Assembly (NCBI GenBank): GCA_032622095.1
Contig: CP136067.1
Coordinates: 77,526,705-77,590,704, forward strand
Source of the DNA: Siphonodentalium dalli
Taxonomy: Eukaryota; Mollusca; Scaphopoda; Gadilida; Siphonodentaliidae
Length of the DNA stretch: 64,000 nucleotides
Direction: 5' to 3'
Each line of letters begins with the position of its first letter. Position 1 is the stretch's first letter. Shown in pieces: positions 47,747-58,551 of the stretch. The notes beneath the pieces are model-generated. The model had not been told where the DNA came from, made no database searches, and saw nothing but the letters and a program-made list of their open reading frames with translations. A program made the translations under genes and the position numbers.

Positions 47747-48445
47747 AACCTATACATACAGGGATCCTCAAGTGTGTCACCAACGAGCCAGGCCATCATA
47801 TACAAAACCATTTGATTGTTCTGCTTCAATCCACGTAAATTGGTTCCGAATTTCACACATATCTTTCAAGTACTTACTTGTCTTTTATGTTAATTGATCA
47901 GAATTGATAAGAGTTTTTGTGAACAAAATTTACAATTGATTCTGGGCGGATATATCACGTGTTTTGTGGAATATATAATAGAACCCGGTTGAATTTGTTT
48001 TTAATAAAACGCATCTTCAATGGAAACGTGGGGCCTTGTTACAATAAAATAATAACACACCGCATAATGCCTGGATCATCCTGCTTAAAATAGTGATCGC
48101 GATATCCGCGCAATTAATTTTCAGCTAACACATTCTGTTCAAACCAAAGTATACAATGACTTTTTAAAATAAGGTTAATGAGGCAGGTGGAATGGAACAT
48201 GCTTAAATTAAGAGAAAACTATAAAAATAGAAATAAAATAATCACAATGAAAACGATAATGTGAATGGACCCATTATAAATTTGAACGAAAAATATACAT
48301 ATAGATCTAAAGATGACTTATGAAATAAATATCACACTGATTTTATCAACAGTTCGCGCGAAAACAGTAAAACATTTTACAGGAAGGCTACTTTAATCAT
48401 TTTGATAACTACGTATAGATGATTGTGTAAACAATATTATCAAAC
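47747..48445 (+). repeat. 696-bp tandem duplication in the Lox4 intron, copy 2
   Basis: Second copy, ending AACAATATTATCAAAC. Differences from copy 1 include CTCAAGTG for CTCAGGTG, TTGATAAGAG for TTGATATGAG, and GGAAACGTGG for GGAAACTTGG. Confidence 0.96.
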
Positions 48446-50940
48446 TGACGTAAAAGAAAACAAAATGAACACACAAATAATAAAACTAACAGAACGAATA
48501 CCAAAGAAATAAAGATAATAACAATAAAGACAAACAAACTAATCAACAAATATAGAAAACAAGATATAAATATAGAAAACAACTGAATGTACGAAATAAG
48601 AGGAATAAAAGGGAGAAGGAAACCAAATACGTTGCCGCAAGTACCGAATATTGATATGACAAAAGATATTCTAAACGAACCATGATTTGTGTCTTTCTGA
48701 ATAAAACTCTATTTACTTCGAAAACAAAAAGTACAGTAAACGTAGAAACCGAATTTGCTCCGAAAGGAAAATGTACGAACAGGAAAATGGAATATTTCGC
48801 ATTGTCTCCAATAATATATAAAAAACGGTCCAAATGTCACCCCATGTTTTCACTATTGTTTGCCGAAAGTAAACATCATGTATAAGTTATTCAATTATAT
48901 TATATTTGATGCGGATATAAGCTCCATATAACGGAACAAACGGAATATAACACGTATAATATTTTACAGATATAACAGCAAAAAGAATGCTATGAATATA
49001 TTGTCCGGCAAACATGAGTTGAAGTTCACGTGCAAAACAAAACACACAAAAATGTCTGAATAAATGTAAATAGGATGTTTTCTCGTGTCAGTTTGCATGC
49101 ACATATATGGTAATGAAGAATAAAAATTCGCATGTTGACTGTAGCTATGATGGATTGGACACGCTTATATGCCGATATGCATTGTTTATTGAATTTCATT
49201 GAGAAATTCAAGGCACGTACTACTATGTCGACCATGTCCCGCGACATGAATAAGTCTTGTGCAGACTGTATATGACTACCGATACGGGTATTTATATTCA
49301 CGTACTTGATATACATTGCTGGTTGTAACCGATTCCATGGAACTAGTATACGGATCAATAAAGAGCGACTATTCAAACGACACCCACTTGGATTAGATAT
49401 GAGCTTTGATACAGTTTGTCTAGACATTGAAATCATGTATTGTTTTCTTCGTAACAAACTTAGATATATACTAACATGAAATATCATGCACGCAGTATAT
49501 AGGTATATGCAACATAATTTAGCCTTAAATAGTGAGGCAGCTTTAGTTCATATATAGGTTCAATTGGTGGAGTTATATATATAGCTACGGCCAATTAATT
49601 GTGGAGTTTTGATAACACATCCAACGAACGTGTTATGAAATAAAAGTGGGTTTTAGACTAAGAGTTGTGCCTACTAAGTACTTTAATCCAATGGAGGGGT
49701 GTTTGGTTAAAATTTTCCAACAGTCAGAAAGTTTGAGGCAACATTCAAAAACATGTATACTCAACAAGACAGCTATATGAAAATGGAATGTAGCATGCAG
49801 AGAGGAATTTGATGCTGTGGTGGAATTTAAAATTTGAAAGTGGACCCTTCTTCCCAGAACAAAGGCAATCAACGGTTGTTGCAGTCAATATTTTGGTCTG
49901 ATCAGAGTTGCGTAACTCGTCATATAATTAGTCTGATGAATTTATATTCTGTGCTTTCCGGACACAACACACGAAACATATACACTATACCTGGAAAATT
50001 TTAGAGTAAATATTTTTGTCTGCATGTGTGCAATATATAGGCCGTATTCAGCTAAACACTGATTATGTTTTCAGTTATATACCGTTATTGTTTTTGCTGT
50101 ATACCAGCGTGTTGTATAACATATAATCCATTCATATATGATCTGAAGAACAATATTAAAACAAAAATAAATAGTGTTAAGATTGGAAGAATTGAGAGAA
50201 TACTCACTCCACGGATTCCATTGAAGTTGATTAAATAGTGGGACAGATATAAAATTCGCACGCAATTAAGTATATACACATAGGTTATAAAATGCGGATT
50301 AAACGTGGTGTTCAGAAATTCTGAAAACACCACATGAACCCCGAAACCCTGAAAATTCAATTTAACCACCGTTCATTTCTTATATATATGAACGCAAAAC
50401 TAAAATGCATAAAACATATCAAGTAGATGAAATGAAAGAAAATAATACTGACAATTCAACAATTCGAAAATCAACTTACGCAACAAGAATAATAGTAATC
50501 CGTTAGATTAGCTTGACCAAGGTCATGGTGTCACAAGAAATGAACTTCCCGATCAATAGTAATATTGGGTGGGTCAAGAATAATGCACCCGCGGATAAAG
50601 GGGGACAATAAAATCTTATTTACGACCCATTAAAGACAATAGAATGGAGAACGATCGCGGAGATAAGGGTTTTATATTTGTTTCTGACTAATTCATTAGA
50701 GACTAATGCGACCTTAGATTGTATCTGCTTCTCTTCTTTCCTGGAGTGATCCTGTCCCCCAGATGAGAGTTGCTCTGTATATATCTAGGTGTTTATTTCA
50801 ACATGGTCATGTTTTAGTATTTTTTGCCATTTGGTATTCATGTGGCAATTTTCAGTTCTGTTTATCATGCATTGTTAACCCACATCGAAGATCTTGAGTC
50901 CCTTTAAAAGGAACAAAATATACGCAGCAATTACAACTAA
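48446..50940. other. Intron stretch, nothing recognised
   Basis: AT-rich intronic DNA. An AATAAAGAGCGACT variant of the dispersed motif lies at 49357-49370. A minus-strand open frame at 49026-49487 (153 codons) has no recognisable domain and is taken as chance. Confidence 0.4.
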
Positions 50941-50950
50941 AACGCTAGAT

Positions 50951-51060
50951 CATCATATGAATCTCTACTGTGGCTAACGCCCGTTCCACCAGTACAAAAC
51001 CTGGGAACTTTTTTTTATGTTGTGACCCGTTTTGACAGGGAACTTTATAACTTTATAAAT
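50951..51060 (+). repeat. Half-element combining two repeat modules
   Basis: Contains CTCTACTGTGGCTAACGCCC, related to the palindrome at 32535-32630. Next to it is a GTACAAAACCTGGGAAC...GGGAACTTTATAAC segment, related to the fold-back arm at 52717-52780. It links the two families and may be a partial or solo copy. Confidence 0.5.
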
Positions 51061-52716
51061 TATAACATTGAACAATCATGGCTGGAAATATATTTATTTG
51101 TTAATACTTGTTCTTCAATAATCTGCTTCACATTTGGTCGGTGGTCCCAGCTCGAGATTGCATTTTGTTTTTGTGAGCCTATATATCGCAATAAACATGA
51201 ACTCTTCGACTGACAGGACGCTGACTGTTTATATTGGAATGACATTCCATTCTCTAACGACTTGAACCTCCAACTTACGTTCATGCAATTGCAGAGGGGA
51301 TAAGATATGGGTATATTAATGCACAATATACTCTGAAAAACATGCCAATTTTCCAGCTGTATTCAACTTTTCGCACACGGGAGCAAACGTTCTTTATTTT
51401 TTACCATATCGTTACTGTTCCATGGTGGTGAAACCGAAGTTTCTAAATTATAATAATCGAATAAGTTTATGTTGCATAAAAAGTCCATGACAAGAGTATC
51501 CAACGTATATTTTATCGATCTCTATTGGATTGGACCGGGATGTAGCTAAAGCGAGCATAACATTTCAGGACAAAATCCTCAAGGGGCTTTAAAGAGCGTT
51601 CTTATAATACGCGTCGTCGGCATTTGATTTAATTACATTCAATTATGTGTATTTTTTACATTATTGAATATAATAGTTGCAATTATTTTTCATTATTTCG
51701 TTCCCTGGTCATCATAAAGAGTTAGTAAAGCTAATCAAAATCCACGAAAAATGCATCTAATATTGATGTAATGAAATATGCCACGAATCATTTTAAGTAA
51801 GAACCCCTTTAACGTGAATTTCACAGGACGTATAACAGCTATCTGAAACAAAGGAATTACACACGTATATAGTATTAAATTAAGACAAATATCGATAAAT
51901 TAGAAGTATTGTGTATTAGATGTGTGTTGCGTAAAAGTGGAAAGTACAGGATAATATATATATTTCTTTGAATTGGACATTATATATAGTAGACACAATT
52001 TCACAACATGAGTATTTTAGATTGGTGATCTGTAAACAAACCCACCGCCTGCACAGCCAAGCTTGCAGTGATACACACATGCATATAATATACACCAGTT
52101 TAACATTAGCTGGACGCTATGGTATCCATCATCCAACACCCACTGCACGCCTCGTGCAGAGAGATATGCAGAAAGCACCGTAAGCAGGTCACAGCTATAT
52201 CGATCTGTGCCAACAGTTTCTGGAATGTAGCCTCGCTCTGAATAATTTATAGAATCCTAGTCAGCCAGCCAGCCAGTAAAATTCGCGCTGCTCACTTGAC
52301 CATCGGAAGATAATCACTTGCTTGGCTTTGCGTTACCAAATATAGCTCGACTAACAATATCATGATTTCCGAGATCGGAGGAACGCATAAGACGAGTCGC
52401 GAATTGTCCAATTGAACAATTAGTGGTGATAAAATGTGCGTATTTAACAAACAAAAAAATTCAAAAAATTCAAGAATTTCTGGCCTACAAATGACAGGAA
52501 GCTAAATCTAGAACTTAGGTGAAAATACAGTAGGCAATATAAATTAAATTAAAGTTGATCACGCTTGCCGGAAAAATAGCATGGCGACCCGGAAAGTTAG
52601 CATTCAATCCTCCAATCATAGACGAGCCAATACGAGCTACAACTAACACACGAGCGTAATTATATCATGGCATGATCTCTGCTCTGACTACGCCGTGTAC
52701 AGATCATATTCTACCA
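51061..52716. other. Intron stretch with two AAAGA(G/A)CGTT motifs
   Basis: AAACGTTCTTTATTTT (51385-51400) sits in a segment resembling the 5' part of the 1.76-kb duplication in reverse (CAGCTG, TCGCACA and ACCATATC landmarks). AAAGAGCGTT also occurs at 51591-51600. A CAGCCAGCCAGCCAG run lies at about 52262-52276. No gene was recognised. Confidence 0.45.
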
Positions 52717-53131
52717 ATTCAAAACTTGGGAACTTTTTGAAATTCTGACGGGAACATTTATAACATTGGAAAAAAAACGCGGGTAGCACATTTCTTAGTT
52801 AAAAACTGTTCCATAATGACAGAGTTCACAGTAGGTGAAGCTCTCAGCTCGGGGCGACACGATTTAGGCGACTAATGTGGGCCGATTTAGCTTTTTGTCG
52901 CTTGCGATCATGACATTTCCCCTGTATAATCAATTCAATGTGTATCGCGAAAGCGCCTTACAAAAGTCGCCTACATCTTCCAATCTCGCGCTGGAGACCT
53001 TCGCCTACTGTGAAATACATTATTATGGAACAGGTATTTACTAAGAAATAATATTACCTGCGTAATATTTTTCAATATTATGAAGTTCCCTGACAGAACA
53101 TTAAAGAGTTTCCAGGTTTTGAACTGGTTGA
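52717..53131. mobile_element. Fold-back element in the Lox4 intron
   Basis: Paired arms are 52717-52780 with 53078-53131 (CAATTCAAAACTTGGGAAC against its inverted relative) and 52795-52865 with 52970-53050 (TTCTTAGT, CTGTTCCATAAT, TTCACAGTAGG-GAAG and GGCGAC landmarks). The loop of about 105 bp contains further GCGAC/GTCGC words. About 80% arm pairing by eye. No coding capacity. The target duplication could not be defined. Confidence 0.7.
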
Positions 53132-53149
53132 TTATGATATCTGCGAGCG

Positions 53150-53275
53150 GAGCTAGAGTAGAGATTAATCATATAGATTATATAGAGCTAGATTAGAGAT
53201 TATATAGAGCTAGAATAGAGCTAGAGTAGAGATTATATAGAGGTATAATAGAGCTAGAGTAGAGATTCATCATCA
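53150..53275 (+). repeat. Degenerate short tandem repeat (TAGAGCTAGAGTAGAGATTA type)
   Basis: About four irregular units built from GAGCTAGA, GTAGAGATTA and TATATA words. Confidence 0.8.
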
Positions 53276-55547
53276 TATAATCTATAATATATTTATACAT
53301 GAATAGCTTAAATGCGAATGAATGAATTATATCTACATGTGGTACAATGTATCGCTTACTGTTTGTTAATCAACAAAATATGTGATAAATTGTGTTGGAT
53401 GTCGAATAGACTTTGTTTGTATCATAGGCCAATTTGCTTTACGTCATGCGTAGAGAACGATATAGTGAATATCTTTACAGACCGACGCCACCAACCAGAC
53501 TCCGATACAATGTTTCTCAAATTAGGCGAACAGGGGAGGAATTGTGGAGTCAGAGAATAATTACAACTCACAAACTCACGTGTTTCCAGAGACAAAATGC
53601 AGCTATATATATGTGCCTAATTTGCGAACAGACATGCAGAGGGTTATTGCGAAAACCAACCGTCCAACACATGACTCCTCCTTGTTACATGTGGGACAAA
53701 TGCAGTTTGCAACATATTGTCCTTTTAGGCTGAAACAACTTTTATAATGCAAATGTTTCATTTTCTTGATTTCCGAATTATAAATGGAGGAACACGCGTT
53801 GCGAGTATTCGTATAAATCAAAATAATAACAAAAAATAAATAAAACAAACACAAACTAAATATCGTTACAGGACGCGGTTAGATAGAAATGAAAAAAAAA
53901 AAAACGAAACAGCAGTGTGATCTGGTTTTAATTTTGTTAACTTAGAACGTGATCATTGTGTGCTCACAACTGATACGTCTATAAAACAAATGCCATTTCA
54001 GTGGGCGAAAACTTGATCGTACCGAGTTAAATCAGTATCTATTGTAATTAGTACTAACAAAATAGCTGGCGTTGTTTATTACTTTGGACACGGACACGGA
54101 CCGACCAACAAAAAGAAACGGACAGCGATAACTAAACCCTAGCTGGAAATGGACACCTTGACATCTGGTTGGCTGCAGTGTGGTCCGACGATGACTTCAT
54201 TAAATATACCGGTCTCCGATGTCATCGCAGCGTATTTATGTATTCGGGAATGATATGCTAGTTTACAGCTTGGATTGTGCGGTATAATTTATGGATAATG
54301 TGGTCGGTGTCAGGACCGAAAACTCTTCATACAAACTAGCGCAGGTGTGAGCCGTATGCGGAGACCGTTGTTTATGCATGCTATAACAGACCCTGATATA
54401 TTTCAACTAATTAAAAATGAAAAATAAGTCTGTTAGTGTGAGAAACATATGTGTTTCTTGATAAGAGCCATGCACATGTTAGCGCTTGCGATCTCTCTGG
54501 TTGTGAAATACTCTAAGTATTCATGCAATGGGCGGTTGGGCCCACCTGCAAACTGTTCTATACGCGGTCACTGAACAGAAAAAGCTGATTAGTCAAGTTA
54601 TATTTTACAGACTTGGTTTAACACTTTGATACCGCACCAGACCACCAGTACAGTTTTTAACACTTTGATACCGCACCAGACCACAGTACATAGTACTGCC
54701 GCTACTGCGTTGTGACTACACTTAGCAGGTCAAGACACATATACAAATTGCCAGTGTCAATCGTAAATTAATTAATCGCATATAATTGGATATTTTTCGA
54801 CAATAGCCTGGTTCAGGTGCACGTACGTGTAAATGGTAACGTGTGTGTTACTAAGGAGACGCACATGGTGGGGACAGTCAGATGATGTTACAGAGCCGAA
54901 CATATACTCGTTTTAGATATCGGTCATCGTATATAGCGAAATTTGTAAACAATAGTCGGCTGGGGAAAACAATCGATCATACTGGGACCAGTGATGCGCA
55001 AAATTGGCTTCAATCAGATTAAGATATCTTCGAGCAGTCGAATCTCTGTCTGCATAGCGTTGATCGCTCATTCGGTTATCAGAAGATTGGATTATTCATC
55101 CTCGCTACATGTTGCGTATACTACACGTTGGACGCACAACTTCTAAACTGTTTGACCGTGTACATGTAGGCCAAATGATCACGTGAGTCAGGTTCACTAC
55201 GTTGGCAATAGCAACACACATTACAAGTTACACGTACGTGTTGCTGAACCTGGCTATTGTTTGCAGGTGCGAAGTACATGGAGATGTTAAACACGTTGTA
55301 GCTATATGTATAATATATGACATGGCTCATGCGTGCCAAGAAACTGGTATGAGCTATCGTCTGTGGAATTGCCTTCTCTATGATGTTATAGAACACTATT
55401 CTGAGTCTTGTCTTTTTGGTCTTCGTATATTTACCAGGTTATCCACGAAAACCCACTAGAAAAAGGGACATTTGCGCTCTTAAAGGGCGAACAAAAGTTG
55501 TTGGATAGTATTGGCTTTGAAGCTTAATTGTGTCTTATTTATTTCAG
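53276..55547. other. 3' part of the Lox4 intron
   Basis: No internal exon was recognised. A 39-bp tandem duplication (AACACTTTGATACCGCACCA starting at 54620 and 54659) is visible. The last 20 bases form the pyrimidine-rich splice acceptor. Confidence 0.5.
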
Positions 55548-55840
55548 GACCGAACTCAGCTCAACGGAGACGTGGAAGGCAAACATACAGTCGATACCAG
55601 ACTCTCGAGCTAGAAAAAGAATTCCAGTTCAATCACTATCTCACAAGGAAGCGGCGGATCGAGATTGCTCACTCGTTATGCTTAACAGAGAGACAAATAA
55701 AAATATGGTTCCAGAACCGTCGAATGAAGCTCAAAAAGGAAAAACAAGTTATAAAAGACATAAATGGCACAAAAACTACTAGTTCCGACGATAAACCCGA
55801 AGATAGACTCAGTGATGACGACAGTAAAGATTCCGTATGA
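55548..55840 (+). CDS. Lox4: Lox4-like Hox protein, exon 2 (homeodomain and UbdA peptide)
   Basis: Last coding exon. With exon 1 it gives a 257-residue protein ending at TGA 55838-55840, a normal length for a lophotrochozoan Lox4. The homeodomain (residues 167-226) has all core residues: RRRGR N-terminal arm, LELEKEF helix 1, and the recognition helix [12 protein letters not shown] with I47, W48, Q50, N51 and R53. The residues MKLKKE and the immediately following KQVIKDIN match the UbdA peptide of Ubx/abd-A/Lox2/Lox4, not Antp (which has MKWKKE). Short linker PNSAQ precedes the domain. The C-terminal tail is short, acidic and Ser-rich ([17 protein letters not shown]), with several CK2-like sites and no alanine-rich QA domain. 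Expected function is regionalisation of the trunk through DNA binding with Exd/Pbx. Choice of Lox4 over Lox2 rests on [15 protein letters not shown] and the AIVG linker and needs a tree. Confidence 0.93.
55565..55744 (+). other. Homeobox (60 codons)
   Basis: Encodes residues 167-226. Against Antp-class consensus it keeps every DNA-contacting residue (R5, I47, Q50, N51, M54). Ser at position 9 and Lys at 29 are of the kind seen in Lox4-class proteins; Ser at 36 is less usual. No gap, stop or frameshift. Confidence 0.95.
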
Positions 55841-57263
55841 AACAGAGGACATTCCATGGCGGATGTGACGTCATAGTGGTAAACACAACAAAGCTCCAAG
55901 CTTTGTAAGCGCTGTGCTATCGCGATCAGACTGCGTTCAAATACGATTTGATCGAGCAAAAGATCGCCGTCTGAGTGTTGTCGTAGACTGTCAAGAGATG
56001 CAGTTGTACTGCCGTATCGTTGACGTCATTGTGTTGTCGAAAGCTGATCTCACGGCTTCGGTAGTAACGCAATGGTGTACCAATAATGGAGGTAACACCA
56101 TCACACGGTACGCCTAAATCCAGATGGTCTGACGATGTTTGAGGATGATGTGTCTTGTCATAACGGCCTGTATGGTCTGTTAAAACTTTGTCAATTTGAG
56201 CTATTTATATCTTCGACTATTGAAGTATCTCAAACGGAAATATGCATGCAGCCCTCCATTTTAATTCATGGCGACGAGGATCATATTTCCTTCAACCATG
56301 AGATCGTTTTGATATGGGAGCCACAATAATCAGAAGCTTATGAAGCAAACCATGTATCAGAGATGGGGCAATACACATCTGTTACCTGACATGTTTTTCA
56401 TAGTACGTTATTCTATTACTAAAACCATCATTATACAAAAAATATATATAATATATAACATGACTGGACCAGTTAAGGACAGACGATCAAAATTTTATAA
56501 AATCTTATTGGAAATGGACCACATTCATATTTATCTGTGATTCATTCACACATATTCTGTCATAACAAAATAACAAAGGCCAGCACAGGTGGATTGGAAT
56601 ACTTATATATCACTCCCAGCGTTATTTTTGCACATCTTCTTGAGGTGTTTGTCTACTTGAAATACCCACACATGCTCTTGTTGGCATGGCCCTTGCATCT
56701 CGACATCTAGAGCTCACCCATAAACTTACTCAATTATTCATAAGTGCTATAAATATCTCATCCTGTGGACAATCACTGTATTGTTTTATTAACGAGAATG
56801 TGTGTATATATGTATAATTTATTGATGTTGATGATACCAAAGCGAGATTAGTGCAATTCAATCATGTATTATTTTGTCCAGGTCAGAGTTACGGCTCGGT
56901 GGTTGTTTCTGTGGAAATGTTGAATATGCATCAAATATAACCACATGCATACAGGTCAAACCACAACCAATCAAAAGTCTTCAAAACAAGGTTCCGACAT
57001 TCCATAATAACCTGCCATAAATTTGTTACACGACATTATAACGTCGTATGCCTGCTATTAGTAATTTTAGACACGCATTGAGTTTGCGATGCCAATTACC
57101 AAAAATGTCAGGTCAATCGTGACTTTCGAATCCGAAAATGATATTGGGAGATGTGGGGTTAATGAGGTCATAAACCCTGTTTCTAACGCACTACAGCTCT
57201 ATTTCGGGTATAAAATGCATTACAGCTATATTTTTGGTATACATAGTATTGTCGCTTTATTTC
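55841..57263 (+). other. Lox4 downstream region, probable 3' UTR
   Basis: No AATAAA signal lies close to the stop. A TATAAA-like variant occurs near 56748 and an ATTAAA at 57865, so the 3' end is undetermined. Two perfect TGACGTCA octamers occur at 55866-55873 and 56021-56028. Short open frames here have no support. Confidence 0.4.
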
Positions 57264-57604
57264 TTAAAGGGGGACTGTACACAAAATCCGACCATTTATG
57301 GGATCATCTCATTTTATACTCAACAGTATATATGAAACTAATGATGAATTTGAGCTATTGTTTTGAGCAAAAATACAATCATGTGCTCTATGACCGATAA
57401 CAACATGGTAATTATAATGAAAATGAGTTTATGACTTGCAACTACCATGTTGTTTGCATCGATAATATATAGGGCACACGGTTGTATTTTTGCACTAATC
57501 CATGCATGCATGGCTCAAATTCATTCATTTGTTGAATATATTTTGTTGAGTATAAAAGGAGACGGTCTCATAAACGGTCAGATTTAGTGTAAGTACCCCT
57601 TTAA
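57264..57604. mobile_element. 341-bp fold-back MITE
   Basis: The ends are TTAAAGGGGGACT and, inverted, TTAAAGGGGTACT. The inverted arms run nearly to the centre (about 57340-57415 pairs with 57440-57535), sharing TTTTATACTCAACA, GAATTTGAGC, AAAATACAA and ACCATGTTGTT. The TTAA at each end may be the terminus or the target duplication. Non-coding. Confidence 0.78.
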
Positions 57605-58310
57605 GTTTGCGGATGTATAGGCATGAACGTGGTAAACCAGGTATATGAGCCTAGAAATATTGCATTGATTCAGTGTCAGGTCTCATGTTAGCTTAAAATC
57701 GTGTATGGATATTTATTTTAGGGGATGAATATCCAACAGGGTTTGTGAAAGTTTGCTTATTGTACTTGGACCAGGGCCCATTTGATGTGGCTAAATGATG
57801 TGCGTAGCGAGCTTGCGATTGGCCATCCTTGTATTGAAATATTTAAGGACATGAAAACTTAAATATTAAAGAAAAATTTAATATGTTAAGACATAGCGCA
57901 ACACATAATTTTATCACATAATTAGCCCCTAAACCCGGCCTCATATTTTTAGTTAGACACCCACGTGTATTACCGGCACGCGCAGTGACATTAGAGCTTA
58001 GCACAATAATGTCGATGTCAATGCCGGAACTTTATTATTATGTTGATTAGAATATAATTATGACATTCGATTTGTGTTTGGTTATTTAGTGTTGACTATG
58101 CGATAAACATTGGTGATAGGGTGGTTGAACAATTTTGTCAACACGAAAAGACACATTTAAAATGGAACTCTATTTTTTCTTGAAGGTGTATTTTCTTCCT
58201 CTTTGGTAGTAATAATGAAATCAATATCAATGTGTTTAACCCCATCAGTTTCGGGATCGTTTTTTTTATTGCTATAATGTGATTATATGATGAAATGGAC
58301 CTCAAAATCG
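57605..58310. other. Intergenic, nothing recognised
   Basis: No gene or clear repeat was recognised. Confidence 0.4.
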
Positions 58311-58428
58311 TCGCAATTGTATACGAAATGTATTAACCTCGACCACTAAATTCGATTCGAGCCTCACTAAAGCTCGACTCGAATCGAATTTAGTAAACTC
58401 GGTTAATAAATTTCGTATATAATTGCGA
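58311..58428. repeat. Palindrome, about 50-55-bp arms
   Basis: TCGCAATTGTATACGAAATG (58311-58330) pairs with the reverse complement ending at 58428, and CTAAATTCGATTCGAG (58345-58360) pairs with CTCGAATCGAATTTAG (58378-58393). The loop is about 12 bp. An AATAAA at 58405-58410 lies inside the right arm. Confidence 0.85.
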
Positions 58429-58508
58429 TTCATTAGAGATCCTGTATATATATACACTGGTGATCACGCGTTGGCAAGCATTGTTGGTGAATCACATGCG
58501 AGTATAAT

Positions 58509-58518
58509 GCTCTCTCTA

Positions 58519-58551
<33 letters not shown>
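58509..58551 (+). repeat. (TC)n(TA)n microsatellite
   Basis: CTCTCTCTAT-type repeats followed by an uninterrupted TATATA run. Confidence 0.95.

Larger units (their letters stand above)
44270..55547 (+). other. Lox4 intron 1 (11,278 bp, phase 1)
   Basis: The donor is GTGAGT (44270-44275). The acceptor is preceded by the pyrimidine-rich TGTCTTATTTATTTCAG, ending at 55547. Splicing restores a glycine codon (G|GA) and the reading frame through the homeodomain. The position, between hexapeptide and homeodomain, is the conserved Hox intron site. Contents include an 88-bp tandem duplication, a 696-bp tandem duplication, a fold-back element at 52717-53131, a short degenerate tandem repeat at about 53150-53275, and isolated AAAGAGCG(T) motifs at about 49357-49370, 51385-51400 (minus) and 51591-51600. 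No internal exon, other gene or microRNA was recognised. Confidence 0.88.

Noticed and set aside
49026..49487. 153-codon minus-strand open frame in the Lox4 intron
   Set aside because: No recognisable domain, antisense within an intron, and composition typical of chance frames in AT-rich DNA.
55528..55782. Alternative-frame open frame over the homeobox exon
   Set aside because: It is a shadow of the homeodomain frame, which has clear family identity and splice support.
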